Shown: positions 36,079-46,859 of the stretch, one piece after another
Numbering within the stretch: position 1 is the first letter of the stretch
Layout of the letters: each line of letters begins with the position of its first letter
Assembly: GCA_013146195.2 (NCBI GenBank)
Contig: CM028377.1
Location: 69,568,614 to 69,632,613 of the forward strand
Length of the DNA stretch: 64,000 nt
From: Codonopsis lanceolata
Lineage: Eukaryota > Streptophyta > Magnoliopsida > Asterales > Campanulaceae
Direction of reading: 5' to 3'
Translations under genes and position numbers: made by a program
Notes under the pieces: generated by a model
Told to the model about the DNA's origin: nothing
The model's database searches: none
Seen by the model: only the letters and a program-made list of their open reading frames with translations

Positions 36079-36893
36079 TCAAGGGATTTGGCGATGAAGC
36101 GGCCGAGAGCCAGTGATCCGACCATTAAGCTGTTGGACATATTTAATCGAGGATGGTACGTCCATGGTCGCCAGGGCTTTTATCTTTTCTCGATTAGCCT
36201 CAATTCCTCTCTCATTCACCATATAGCCGAGGAACTTTCCCTCCGCCACACCAAATGCACACTTGGCCTTGAGCTTCATCTTGTTCTTTTTTCAGATTTG
36301 AGAAGGTTTCTCTCAAATCTTTGGCATGGTCGAATGCTTCGCTTTGATAACCATGTCATCAATGTAGGCTTCCACATTTCTCGCCCAACCGTCCCCGAAC
36401 ACTTTATTCACCATTCTCTCGTATGTAGCCCCCGCTGCTTCGAGGCCAAAAGGCATCATTGTGTAGCAATACAACCCGGCCGCCGAATGCCGTGTATCCG
36501 GTCGGCCAACCACATCCTGATCCGATGATATCCCGAATATGCATCTACAAAACTCGAATTTTGTGCCCCGATATGGAGTCCACAAGTTGGTCGATTCGGT
36601 AATGGGTACCAATCTTTCTGCAAGCTTTATTTAGATCGGTAAAATCTACACACATTCGCCATTTCCCCGCTTTTTTTACCATAACTACATTTGCTATCCG
36701 TAGCATACAAGACTTCTTTAATAATTTTGGCTTTCAACAACTTCGACACTTCTTCCTTGATAGCTGTCTGTTTTTCCATGGAAAAGATTCGTGCCTTTTG
36801 TTGTATTGGGATGAAGTCTGGGTCGATGCTCAATCGGTGCATAGCGACGCCCTCGCTAATTCCTCCATATCGCCAATCCTCCAGCGAACACAT
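36079..36893 (-). pseudogene. Reverse transcriptase, copy 2
   Basis: Finger region EEVSKLLKAKIIKEVLYA (36893-36627), palm (36612-36313) and thumb (36279-36079) are separated by frameshifts. The catalytic YIDD box is intact at 36366-36355, unlike in copy 1. MPFG and FLGYMVNERGIEAN motifs are typical of Tat reverse transcriptases. Confidence 0.88.
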
Positions 36894-37449
36894 CCAAGCT
36901 TTCTTTTAATAGCTTGATGATCGCCGCCGCTCTTCCTTGGGATTTCTTCCTACTCTGACTTTCTCGCTCGGGAAATCGAGGTTGATCACAATTTCATCTA
37001 AATCGCCATTTGGCTCGATGGCCTATTGGTGATCAATGTCCAAGCTTTCAATGGTGATCACTTTGGTGACTACCTGCTTTTGTGTGCTCTTCTAGAGCCA
37101 TCAGGCCAACCAGAGGTCGCTTTTTCCTTTCTTGAGCGAGCCGGCTCACTGCTTATTCCATGGAAACGACAAACCCATGCTCCAATCAGTGTCTGTGTGC
37201 GAGCCGGCGTTCCACTGCTTTAATCGCTATGCTTGGGTTGGTTCAGAAATGTCTCGGTATTATTTCCTCTTCTGCTTCTCGACTTCTTTTGGTCGACTGG
37301 CCGATTTCGACCACCTCTCCCTGGGCAAGGAAATCACCACCTTTTCTTTTTGGGTTTTCCCTTGTAGATATACTCCAAAGTACTTGAGGCATCATTCAAA
37401 CCATTCCAATCCCTTTTTCACAGGTATTTGACTCTTTGATGGGCCATGG

Positions 37450-38487
37450 ATGCGACCATTTGAAATTTTGTCCGGGAGGGTGAACCGAGTATGGCGTTAT
37501 ATGGGATGGCAGTCGAGCACTAGAAAATCAATCTCCTCCGCTCGAGGAGTATTGGTTTCTTCCCCGAGGATCACCGATAACGTAATGATTCCTTTGACCG
37601 CCACTTTGTGCCCCCGTGGAAACCTCTAATCAGACGCCGGCTCGAGGTGGGCTGCCTCACCCCATTTCCTTAAAGCATGCGTAATACAGATATCCCTTCC
37701 CGCTTCCAGATCTATGAGACCTCGCTTTCACCTCACTATTGTGAATCCTCATCCGCAGAGTCAAGGGTTGTTGTCGAAAGCAAACCGCTAGCCGCGAGCT
37801 CGCCAGCCGTGGTAATTCCTCCCGCTTCATCGATCGTGGCATCATGTGAACCACATGCTTCAAATTGTAAATCATGTTTTTAGCCGGGTTCCACTTGGTG
37901 CCGCCTCCCCGATCGTGTTAATCACGCCTCGGTCCTCCGTTATCCGGCCGAGGATTTTGATGTCTTTTCTCGCTCTCTCTGCCTATCTTGTCGGGTCATT
38001 TCCCTTCGCTCAAACCTCCCGAGCTCGCCTCATCTATCAATTTCTCGATGGCCTTTTTCAAATTGATGCAATCCCTGGTCCGTATGGCCGACATCTTTAT
38101 GGTAGGCACATCGCTTGTTGGGGTCGAGGATACCGTGTCTCCTTCAATGGGTAAGGTCTACTAATTTTATCCCGATCGAGCAGACATTCATGATGTGCTC
38201 ACGGCTAGCATTGAGTGGTGTCCAAATAACATCGCCCACGTATTTTCCCTCGATTATCCTCCCATTACTCGATCCTCGACCACCTTTGTTCGAGTGGTCC
38301 CGCTCTTTCTTCTTTTCCCTCTTTCTTCTCATTGCCCTCCTTCTTCGCATCTTCGGTATTGATTACCCGATCTGCGCTGGGCGCATTTCCCGACGAGGTT
38401 TGTCGCAAGAAGATCATTTCCCGCCTCATCGCCCCCGTTGTAGGCCGGAGATGAAGCACATTTTAATCGATTCCTCCGAAATATACT
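37450..38487 (-). pseudogene. gag-protease fragment, copy 2, cut by the N gap
   Basis: The sequence aligns with the C-terminal half of the intact gag at 43540-45960, from about IPYISEESIKMCFISGLQ onward. The zinc-knuckle and protease regions are frameshifted. The N-terminal half, about 1 kb, would lie in or beyond the gap. Confidence 0.8.
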
Positions 38488-38587
38488 NNNNNNNNNNNNN
38501 NNNNNNNNNNNNNNNNNNNNNNNNNNNNNNNNNNNNNNNNNNNNNNNNNNNNNNNNNNNNNNNNNNNNNNNNNNNNNNNNNNNNNNN
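38488..38587. other. Assembly gap, 100 N
   Basis: Exactly 100 N, the conventional size for a gap of unknown length. The two sides are non-contiguous parts of the element: gag on the left and the antisense ORF on the right. Confidence 0.99.
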
Positions 38588-39541
38588 GTTGAAGTCTGCG
38601 AGCTTCGAGTCGGGGGATATAGTCGGGATCATGCTTCTTTGCCCCTAGGGGCGTAGGGCCAGTTAATTGTATCGAGGTAATGCCATCCGCCTATTTTCTA
38701 CGTTGTTTGTTTAAATCGATTGTGTCTTTTCGCTAATGTTCGTTTGTGTTTTTTGTAGATGCGCTCTTTTGTATCTTGGCTGGCCCTTTCAGCGGGCGCC
38801 TTCGATATCAGTCGGAAGTTGAAAGTTCGGTAGGCGTTGACAAAGATGAGATTGAGCTCTTGTAGGGTCAAGTGGCCTCCCTGACAAGCGAGCATGCGAA
38901 GGGAAAAGCCCAGTTGGAAGAGTCTTCGGCCAAGATGGTCCACCTAACTAAAGCCAAGGACTCGGCTGAAGCTCGTGCTTTTGTTGCGAAGAAGGGGCCA
39001 GGATCCGAGGAAAGGCGTTGTGGTCGGCGAGGTGGCCGGAGGGCCAAAGTTGCCGATTTAGAGGGAGGTCGGGGTGCAAGGTCGCGACCTTCAAGTCTTC
39101 GAGGGGGCGATGCCTTTAATAAAGAAATAAATCGTCGTCTATTACGGCGGGCAATATGCTTCAGTGGCGTGCCGGGATGAATCTGGGCACCATAGTCGAG
39201 TGGGGAAGCGAGAATTTCATCGGCGATGCTGCTAGGCAAGGGCATGAGATGATTCCTTATAAAGAGGACGGGCTGGAGATGCTTCGGGCAGCGGATGCTA
39301 GACATGAGATGGAGGAATGGGTTCCCCCACCCCATGGTCGCTCGATGTAATGGCCCTTACAAAGTCGATTGAACAGGGCGAAGAGGTAGACTTCGACCCG
39401 GAGCTCAAACTAAGACAATTTATGGGCGAAGGCGAACATTCCAACCGGGCTAAATTTGAAATGGCTTCCATAGCTGCTGAGCAACACGGTCTTCCCTCAC
39501 CCCCCCCCCATGAAACCGAGGTCGTCAATCTCCCTGAATAG
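38588..39541 (+). pseudogene. Antisense ORF, 3' part, second copy
   Basis: This duplicates 32390-33271: the intron end (TTTTTTGTAG at about 38750-38759), the coiled-coil exon and the terminal EVVNLPE with stop at 39541. It is frameshifted several times. The 5' half of the ORF is missing at the gap. Confidence 0.8.
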
Positions 39542-39769
39542 CTGTTTGTTTTTCCTCGCTGTGTCGAGTTGTCCTGGGCGCATGTGCCTTTACCTCAAAC
39601 AATTTTATTCTGTTTTAAAACAATTTTTGTTTACTTGTTTCAGTCGATTAAATCGAGCTATACATGAATGAATGTGTTGAATTGTTTGTATTTTTAGCTT
39701 TATTTTTAACTATGCTCGCGTGCCGAGGATAGTTAAAGCTAAGCATGTTTCCTCATATCGTGATTCTCG

Positions 39770-39990
39770 GAGCTCTCCCACCTCCGTGCGAGGTTGGGAA
39801 TAAGTACTTTGACTTATTTATCATTTTTATTGGCCTTCCTCGTATACCGAGGATGAGGTCTTTCTCCCACCTCCGTACGAGGTTGGGAATGAGTATTTGA
39901 CTCATTTGTCGTTTTCGGCCTTCCTTGTATACCGAGGATAAGGTCTTTCTCCCACCTCCGTCCGAGGATGGGTCCTATTGCATCTCCGTT
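39770..39990. repeat. ~75-bp minisatellite between pol and antisense ORF (copy 1)
   Basis: Three units share ACCGAGGAT(A/G)AGGTCTTTCT and CCCACCTCCGT. It corresponds to 33515-33715. Confidence 0.75.
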
Positions 39991-40068
39991 CGAGAATGAA
40001 AATAGGTGGTTACACTATCTTTCAGAAAATAAAACTTATCATTTCATCAGGCTTGCAAAAAAGTTACA

Positions 40069-41078
40069 TCAATGATAGTATGCCTTGAGATGATCGGCAT
40101 GCCAAGGATTTTTAAACGGTGTACCATCTAGCTCGGCCAATCTGTATGTTCCTTCTTTAACAATGCCAGTAATTCTGAATGGACCCTCCCAGTTTGGAGA
40201 CAACTTATTTCTGCCCACCTTTCTGCCTGTAGCTTCAATCTTTCTCATAACCAAGTCTCCGACTAGAAAGGCTCTCACTTTAACTTTTTTGTCATGATGG
40301 ATCTTTGTAAGCTTCTTGTAATTGATCATTCTGAGTCGGGCCTCTAGTCGCCTTTCTTCGAGGTTATCGGATCGGTATGCGGATAAGTCATTACATTGTT
40401 GATCGAATAAGGTAACCCGAACAGTGGGAAGGGCTAGCTCGACTGGAGCCATTGCCTCCGAACCATACGTTAATGCAAACGGGGTTTCACCAGTAGATCC
40501 TCTCACCGATGTTCTAATTCCCCACAGCACAATTGGCAACTGTTCTAACCAGCTTCCCTTTTTCTCGTCTAAATTTCGCTTCAAGGCGTGCATGATCTTC
40601 TTATTTCCTGCCTCTGCCTGGCCATTGCCCTGCGGATGAGCTACCGAAGACATTCTGTGTTTAACATTTAGCCGATCACAACTTGCTGTAAATTTTTTGG
40701 AGAATTGCGTGCCATGGTCGGAGACGATCATCCGAGGAAGTCCAAAGCGACAAAAATACGCTCATAGGTAAACATTTGATCCTCGGTTATGCTAGCCAGT
40801 GGCTTTGCTTCTATCCATTTAGTGAAGTAGGCCGCTACTATCACATACTCGCACCAATATTTTGCTTTGGGAAAAGGACCAATAAGATCGATTCCCCACA
40901 TGTCAAGGGCCATCGCTACTACGGGGAGTTTGTAAAGCGAGATGCGAGGAATGTTTGCAAATCTTTGGCATTTATCACATTTCCTTACATATTCCTCTGC
41001 GTCTCTCCTCATGCTCGGCCAATAATAACGTGGAAATTCATCTTGTCGACGAGGGTCCTCGCTCGAGGGTGTCCTCAC
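40069..41078 (-). pseudogene. Integrase, element 1 copy 1
   Basis: The zinc-binding KCDKCQRFANIPR and first core segment WGIDLIGPFPKAKY lie in the frame 41078-40728. The second Asp (SDHGTQF), the Glu-containing segment PQGNGQAEAGNKK and the whole C-terminal domain ending HADHLKAYYH lie in 40731-40069. A one-step frame change near 40730 and a short loss in the YVIVA-YFTKW segment disrupt it. No chromodomain is evident at the C-terminus, as expected for the Tat lineage. Confidence 0.9.
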
Positions 41079-41143
41079 TTTTCGCCCTCATGAACTACCC
41101 GGCAAATCATTCACCATTTACGGTGTATGCATCGAAGGAGAGC

Positions 41144-42185
41144 TTAGTATTCGGCGCTTGTAAAGCATGCCTCCAATAACAGAGTATATACATGCTCGGT
41201 TTCGATGTTGGGCTTCACTCTTCCACTTACGGTAAGTACCCCTTTCAATGTAGTCTTTAATGTCGTCGGTCTAACATCTTGGAGCTTCAGCGATGACCAT
41301 AACTTCTTTATAGCTGATGGCTGGGATCCTGAGGAACATGAGCTCGATACTAGGAGGGACCTCTTCAGCTTCCGAGGATGCAATTTTAGAGAGATGATCG
41401 GCTCGGGAATTTCCCTCACAAGGATGCGTTCTAATTCCCAATCGGCGAGTCAACGGTTGTTGTGTCAATTCTTGGTATTTAGTCAATATTGGGTGATTTG
41501 CTTCGTATTCACCCGTATTTGTTTTACCACCAGCGAGAGTATTTGTAGATCACTATATCTTGAGCCCCAAGGCTAATGCGAGCTCGATTCCAGCGATCAA
41601 GGCTTCACGCTCGGCTTTGATTATTCGATGTTTTGAATTGGAATCTTAAAGCCATGTCGATTTCTCGAATCGGGGATACTCAGCGTCAATCGGCTCCACT
41701 CCTTTACGCTCCTGCGGATCCATCTGAACAAGGTCCAAAATAACGGTGGCCTTGCTTTTTGTTTCTTTCGGCCGATGTTGTCGCTTTTATGCTCGCCGGG
41801 GTGATTTGTCGAGCACTTTCGGCTCGCCTTACGGCCGAATAGCAAGTCTCGGCTATAAAGTCGGCCAAGACTTGTTCTCGGATCGTTTTTAACGGCCTCA
41901 TAGGCGATGTCATACCGAAAGCTCTCCGACCACTTCAACATCACGCCGCCATATCGGGTTTATGCATAATCTTTCTCAAGGAAAATCGGTGTATCTCTAT
42001 GATCGCGTGCTTTGGAAGTAAGCTTTTAATTTTCGCGCAGCAATGATCAAAGCGAGAACCAATTTTTCAACCTCCAAATATCTCCCCTCCACATCTGTAA
42101 GTGCATGAGAAACGTAGTAGATCGGCCTCTGAATGTTGTCTTCCTCCTGACCAAGGCTGGCGGCGGCTAGGAGTCGATGCGACAA
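41144..42185 (-). pseudogene. RNase H and archaeal-type RNase H, copy 1
   Basis: The first RNase H segment QRPIYYVSHALTDVEGRYLE is at 42185-41997. A second RNase H follows in pieces (41944-41621, 41486-41271, 41419-41144), ending in the tether region before the integrase. Two RNase H domains are a Tat-lineage feature. All pieces are in different frames. Confidence 0.78.
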
Positions 42186-42438
42186 GTAAATGTATAGCTT
42201 CTCCTCGGGTATTGGGATCTTGAGGTGGTGGTCGACCTAGATACTCTCGAGTTCTTCAAAAGCTTTTGTGCAATCCTTTGTCCACTCAAATTTTACGCCC
42301 CCTTTCAATACCTTAAAAAGGGTAGGCTCTTTTCGGCGGATTTGGCGATGAAGCGGTGAGAAGCGATGATCCGACCATTAATTTGTTGGACATATTTAAT
42401 CGAGGATGAGCGTCCATGGTCGCCGGGGCTTTTATCTT

Positions 42439-43049
42439 TTACGGATTAGCCTCAATTCCTCTCTCATTCACCATATAGCCGAGGAACTTTCCCTCTGTCA
42501 CACCAAATGCACACTTGGCCGGGTTGAGCTTCATCTTGTTCTTTCGCAGATTTGAGAAAGTTTCTCTCAAATCTTTGGCATGGTCGGAGTGCTTCGTTTT
42601 GATAACCATGTCATAAATATAAGCTTCCACATTTCTGCCCAACTGGTCCCCGAACACTTTATTCACCATTCTCTGGTATGTAGCCCCCGCGTTCTTGAGG
42701 CCAAAAGGCATCATTGTGTAGCAATACAACCCGCCAGTTGCTTTCGAAATCTTTGTGTGTATGCAGTCGGCCAACCACATCGATCGATGATATCACGAAT
42801 ATGCATCTACAAAACTTAGAATTTTGTGCCCGATATGGAGTCCACAAGTTGGTCGATTCGGGGTAATGGATACCAATCTTTTGGGCAAGCTTTATTTAGA
42901 TCGGTAAAATCTACACACATTCGCCATTTCCCCGTTACTTTTTTCACCATAACTATATTTGCTATCCAGCTCGCGTACAAGACTTCTTTAATAATTTTGG
43001 CTTTCAACAACTTCGATACTTCTTCCTTGATAGCTGTCTGCTTTTCCAA
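42439..43049 (-). pseudogene. Reverse transcriptase, copy 1
   Basis: The finger frame 43049-42816 contains KWRMCVDFTDLNKACPKD; the palm and thumb are at 42780-42439. The catalytic YIDD box is changed to YIYD at 42621-42610, which removes one of the two catalytic aspartates, and a frameshift lies between the two frames. This copy could not reverse-transcribe. Confidence 0.9.
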
Positions 43050-43410
43050 GGAAAATATTCGTGCCTTTTGTTGTATGTGGGATGAAGTTTGGGTTGATGC
43101 TCAACTGGTGCATAGCGACGTCCTCGCTAATTCCCTCCATGTCGTCAATCCTCCAGGCGAACACATCCAAGCTTTCTTTTAGTAGCTTGATGATCGTTGT
43201 TCGTTCTTCCTTGGGGATTTCTCTTCCTACTCGGACTTTCTGCTCGGGGAAATCGAGGTTGATCACAATTTCGTCTAAATCGTCATTTGGCTCGATGGCC
43301 GGTTGGTGATCAATGTCCAGGCTTTCAATGGTGATCACTTTGGTGGCTTTTGTGTGCTCTTCGGTAGGGATTTTGTGTGCTTGACTAGGAGGTCTCTGTT
43401 TTCCAGTCAT
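42988..43410 (-). pseudogene. Protease-to-RT connecting region, copy 1
   Basis: The frame carries the segment VFAWRIDDMEGISEDVAMHQL, which in Gypsy pol precedes the reverse transcriptase. It is in the same frame as the upstream gag but separated from it by stops and a stretch with repeated GGTGGCGTTCC motifs (43430-43510). It shifts frame before the fingers. Confidence 0.8.
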
Positions 43411-43539
43411 TGTCTGACTAGGAAGTCAAGCGGCGTTCCCGTTTGTGTCCCTTTCTTGGCGGTGGCGTTCCCGGCTCGCATAAACTTTGTGCGGTGGCGT
43501 TCCGGTCTTGGTTTAGCTTGGGTTGCGGTATTATTTCTA

Positions 43540-45960
43540 CTATGTTTCTTGGGTTGGTTTAGGAAATGTCGGTATTATTTCCTCTGTTTCTCGACTTCTT
43601 TTGGTCGACCTGCTGATTTCGACTACCTCTTCCTCGGGTAAGGAAATCACCACCTTTTCTTTTTGGGTTTTTTCCTTGTAGATATACTCCAAAGTACTTG
43701 AGGCATCATTCAAGACCATTCCAATCCCTTTTTCAGCAGGATATTTGATTCTTTGGTGAGCCATGGATGCGACCATTTGAAATTTTGTCTGGGAGGGTGA
43801 GCCGAATATGGCGTTATATGGGGATGGCAAGTCGAGCACTAGAAAATCAATCTCCTCCGTTCGAGGAGTATTGGTCTCCTCCCCAAGGATCACTGATAGC
43901 GTAATGATTCCTTTGACTGCCACTTTGTGCCCTGTAAAACCCTCCAACTGTACGCCGCTCGGTCTGAGGTGGGCGTTCCCCAGCCCCATTTCCTTAAAGC
44001 ATGCGTAATATAGGATATCTCTGCCCGCCCATGTATCTATGAGAACTCGTTTTACCTCGCTGTTGTGAATCCTTGCTCGCAAGGTCAAGGGTTGTTGCCG
44101 AGCAGTCTGGCTAGTTGCGAGCTCGCCTGGCCAAAAGGTGATCCCTCCTGCTTCATCGGGTCGCGGCATCATGTGAACCACATGTTTAAAATTGTAAATC
44201 ATGTTCTTTAGCTGGGTTCCACTTGGTGACGCTTCCCTGATCGTGTTAATCACATTCCTCAGTCCTCCATTATCTGGCCGAGGATTTTGATGTCTCTCTG
44301 GTTCTCTCGGCCTATCTTGCTGATCATTTCCCCTTCGCTCAAACCTCCTGAGCTCGCCCCTATCTATCAATTTCTGGATGGCCTTTTTCAAATTGATGCA
44401 GTCCTCGGTAGTATGGCCGACATCTTTATGGTAGGCGCATCGTTTGTTGGGGTTGCGAGGGTATCGGGTTTCCTTCAGTGGGTAAGGTCTATCAATCTTA
44501 TCCTGGTCGAGCAAGACATTCATGATGTGCTCGCGACTAGCATTGAGTGGGGTCCAGTCAACATCGTCCCACACATTTCTTCCTCTATTATCCTCCTCCT
44601 TGTTATTTGATCCTCGACCCCCTTTGTTCGAGTGGTCCTGATCTTTCTTCTTTCCCTCTTTCTTCTCACTGCCCTCCTTCTTTGCATCTTCGGTATTAAT
44701 TACCCGAATTACGTGGGCGTACATTTCCCCGACCGAGGTTTGGTCGCGCAGCATCATTTCCTGCCTCATCAGTCCCTGTTGTAGGCCGGAGATGAAGCAC
44801 ATCTTAATCGATTCCTCCGAAATGTACGGTATCTGGTCTACCATGGCCATAAACCTATCCATGTAGAGTTGATTGGATTCATTAATCCTCTGTTGGATCC
44901 CACACAGGTCGGTTTGCTTCTTTGGCTGGAGCCCTGCCGAGGCAAACTGGTTGACAAACATCTGTCTAAATTCGTCCCAACTTTCCACGAAATCCAATGG
45001 TAGGCCTGTATACCATTTCAGAGCCTTCCCTTTTAATGTCCCCGCAAAAATCTTTCCCCAGGCATCCTCCTCCTCGGGAGCAACCGCGTTCATTTTCACC
45101 TCAAAGCTTGCCATATGGTCTACAGCATTGGTGAGGCCTTGGTATGACTCAAAAATAGGAATTTTTTTATCTGGGAGGGGAGCTTTCCTCATTCTTTCTT
45201 GGAACGGGCCATTCTTGGCAGGAGGCAGTAGCATAGGTTTTCCCTTCTCCATGGCCTCTAATCGACCTTTCAAGAATTTGACCTCTTTCTCGACGGCCAA
45301 AGAAGGTTTATTGGTCGATACCTGTACCTCGGTGGTCGCGTTCCGACCACCTTTTGGGTTTCCTGCGCCTGATTGCTGGGAATGTGTGCAATGCCCACAT
45401 GTTCTAGTTTTGTTTGCTTTTTTCCTCGGCCTAGATTCCCCTTCCTCGCTCCTCTCACGTGCTCGCCGGGAGCGTCTTGGTTCATTGGGAAATGTTAATC
45501 GGCTTTGAACACTAGGCTTGGGTGATTGCTCGCTCTCCCTCTTTCCTAGCCTGGACCTTGCACTGGGCCGGGATATAGCTTTCTCCTTGCCCTTCCCTTT
45601 TGAGGTAGTGTCGTGTATGGTCGGGGTTCGCTCGTCTTGAGGCTTAATCGTAGCCGTTATCTTTTTTTGGAGCTCGAACATTTTGAGCTCAGCCTCTTGG
45701 ATTCCTGCAAAGTAAGATTTCTGGCGTTCCCAGAATTTTACCTCCATGAGGAGCTTTTCCTGTTCAGTGGGTCCATCTCCCTCCGTTCGAGGTTGATCCA
45801 CTTGAGTTTCCTCGTCTACATTGTGCACGACGCTCGGCTGACCTGCTGTTGCTTTCGAGGTCATCGGTTCTATTTCCATATCCGTTAATTTGCTTGCTGG
45901 TGAGGGTGGTAGTTTATTCGCTCCTGGTTGGTTTTGCTTGGTAGGAGTTTGTTGATCCAT
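43540..45960 (-). CDS. Gag-protease polyprotein, Tat-type Gypsy element
   Basis: The longest open frame in the window (806 residues). After a charged, low-complexity N-terminus (1-260) comes the retrotransposon Gag domain (about 265-400; TGLPLDFVESWDEFRQMFVNQF), then a basic linker, the zinc-binding segment CAYHKDVGHTTEDC (about 505-520) and an aspartic-protease-like domain (about 635-740). The protease active-site triplet, normally D-T/S-G, reads DTW at about residue 642, so the protease is probably dead despite the open frame. The start ATG lies 30 bp from the primer binding site. The frame ends in stops before the connecting region of pol. Confidence 0.93.
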   Translation of the reverse strand: MDQQTPTKQNQPGANKLPPSPASKLTDMEIEPMTSKATAGQPSVVHNVDEETQVDQPRTEGDGPTEQEKLLMEVKFWERQKSYFAGIQEAELKMFELQKKITATIKPQDERTPTIHDTTSKGKGKEKAISRPSARSRLGKRESEQSPKPSVQSRLTFPNEPRRSRRARERSEEGESRPRKKANKTRTCGHCTHSQQSGAGNPKGGRNATTEVQVSTNKPSLAVEKEVKFLKGRLEAMEKGKPMLLPPAKNGPFQERMRKAPLPDKKIPIFESYQGLTNAVDHMASFEVKMNAVAPEEEDAWGKIFAGTLKGKALKWYTGLPLDFVESWDEFRQMFVNQFASAGLQPKKQTDLCGIQQRINESNQLYMDRFMAMVDQIPYISEESIKMCFISGLQQGLMRQEMMLRDQTSVGEMYAHVIRVINTEDAKKEGSEKKEGKKKDQDHSNKGGRGSNNKEEDNRGRNVWDDVDWTPLNASREHIMNVLLDQDKIDRPYPLKETRYPRNPNKRCAYHKDVGHTTEDCINLKKAIQKLIDRGELRRFERRGNDQQDRPREPERHQNPRPDNGGLRNVINTIREASPSGTQLKNMIYNFKHVVHMMPRPDEAGGITFWPGELATSQTARQQPLTLRARIHNSEVKRVLIDTWAGRDILYYACFKEMGLGNAHLRPSGVQLEGFTGHKVAVKGIITLSVILGEETNTPRTEEIDFLVLDLPSPYNAIFGSPSQTKFQMVASMAHQRIKYPAEKGIGMVLNDASSTLEYIYKEKTQKEKVVISLPEEEVVEISRSTKRSRETEEIIPTFPKPTQET

Positions 45961-45990
45961 TGATTATGAATTCGCACTTTACTTGCAACG

Positions 45991-46008
45991 TTCCCGGCAA
46001 CGGAACCA
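45991..46008 (-). promoter_or_regulatory. Primer binding site of element 1
   Basis: On the minus strand TGGTTCCGTTGCCGGGAA begins 3 bases after the 5' LTR. It resembles the tRNA-Asp site used by many Tat and Athila elements (TGGCGCCGTTGCCGGGGA, recalled from family knowledge) with three changes. The identical 18-mer serves element 2. Confidence 0.8.
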
Positions 46009-46010
46009 CT

Positions 46011-46859
46011 TGATCACGCCACGAAGACGGGGTGGCGAAATTGGCAAATTCACGTAATGGACTGGTGGCGTGTCCGGCCCTCGGTGGTCACGTCGGTGTA
46101 CGTGGGTACCGGAGGTACCGACTTGATAAGGATATCTGGGCTTGGTGGTCGATCTTTAGTTGATAGGTACCTGAAAGCAAGACTACCGTTAGGGTGCTGG
46201 GGGTTTCCCAGCTACAACCCTCCGGTGTGAGAGTCAGTAACATGGTAATATATGGTATACCGGAGCTAGGCGTTCCCTTAACTTCCGATCTATCTATAGA
46301 GAGTAATCTCTTTGCGTGTTTTGTATCTCACCAGCAGTATGGCAAGTTTGCAATGTTAAGTAATCTTACCTTTCTTGAAGGGAAATGCTTCCTTTTATAG
46401 TAGCCTAGATTTGGAGTCATGATTGGTATGAGGGTCCCTACTGGTGGGATTTGTTCCCTGGTCGGCTTGCTAGCAGTTCCTGAGTGGTTAACAGGTTGCG
46501 TGTGCAGTGTGGATTGTAGGCGGTCGAGTAAGCCGATAAGGTATAGCGGCTTGCATGGCTTGCTCGGCGCTTGTGGGGAAGGCACCTGGATGCTATGCAC
46601 AGGCTACGGGCTAAACCTGTCTTATCCCAGGGAAGCTGTCGGCCGAGCATAGGTGATCCTCGATCGTTTGGTCGGGTGTTGATTCATGATCGCCTGTTGC
46701 GCTCGGCAGATTGTGGTCGTCGATACTTCGTCGGTTGGTTAGTGATTGTCGATGATGACTGACAGGGGAATGGTCTTCGGCCCTTGGTGGGACCAGACCA
46801 AGCCTAGTTGAAATCCACGTGATCGGTCCACGTAGGGGGACCCAGGTCGGGTCCCATCA
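46011..46859 (-). repeat. Element 1 5' LTR
   Basis: An 849-bp LTR with TG...CA ends matching 28713-29552. The TATA box TATAAAAGG is on the minus strand at 46399-46391. It lies upstream of the PBS and gag, so it drives the sense transcript. Confidence 0.92.

Larger units (their letters stand above)
28713..46859 (-). mobile_element. Tat-lineage Ty3/Gypsy retrotransposon block with duplicated interior (element 1)
   Basis: Two ~845-bp LTRs (28713-29552 and 46011-46859) with TG...CA ends bound the block; the sense strand is minus. From the 5' side it reads: LTR, PBS, gag-protease, pol, extra-ORF 3' part, N gap, gag fragment, pol, nearly complete extra ORF, PPT, LTR. The dual RNase H, the gag type and the antisense extra ORF place it in the Tat lineage. 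The five flanking bases differ (AGGTT left, AGTCT right), so the two outer LTRs need not come from one insertion. Two tandem elements with the shared LTR hidden in the gap, or a scaffolding join, explain it best. Confidence 0.88.

Noticed and set aside
38115..38648. 177-residue frame running through the N gap
   Set aside because: The N run is translated as X; it is antisense to gag.
44873..45508. 211-residue plus-strand frame
   Set aside because: Shadow of the gag ORF on the minus strand.
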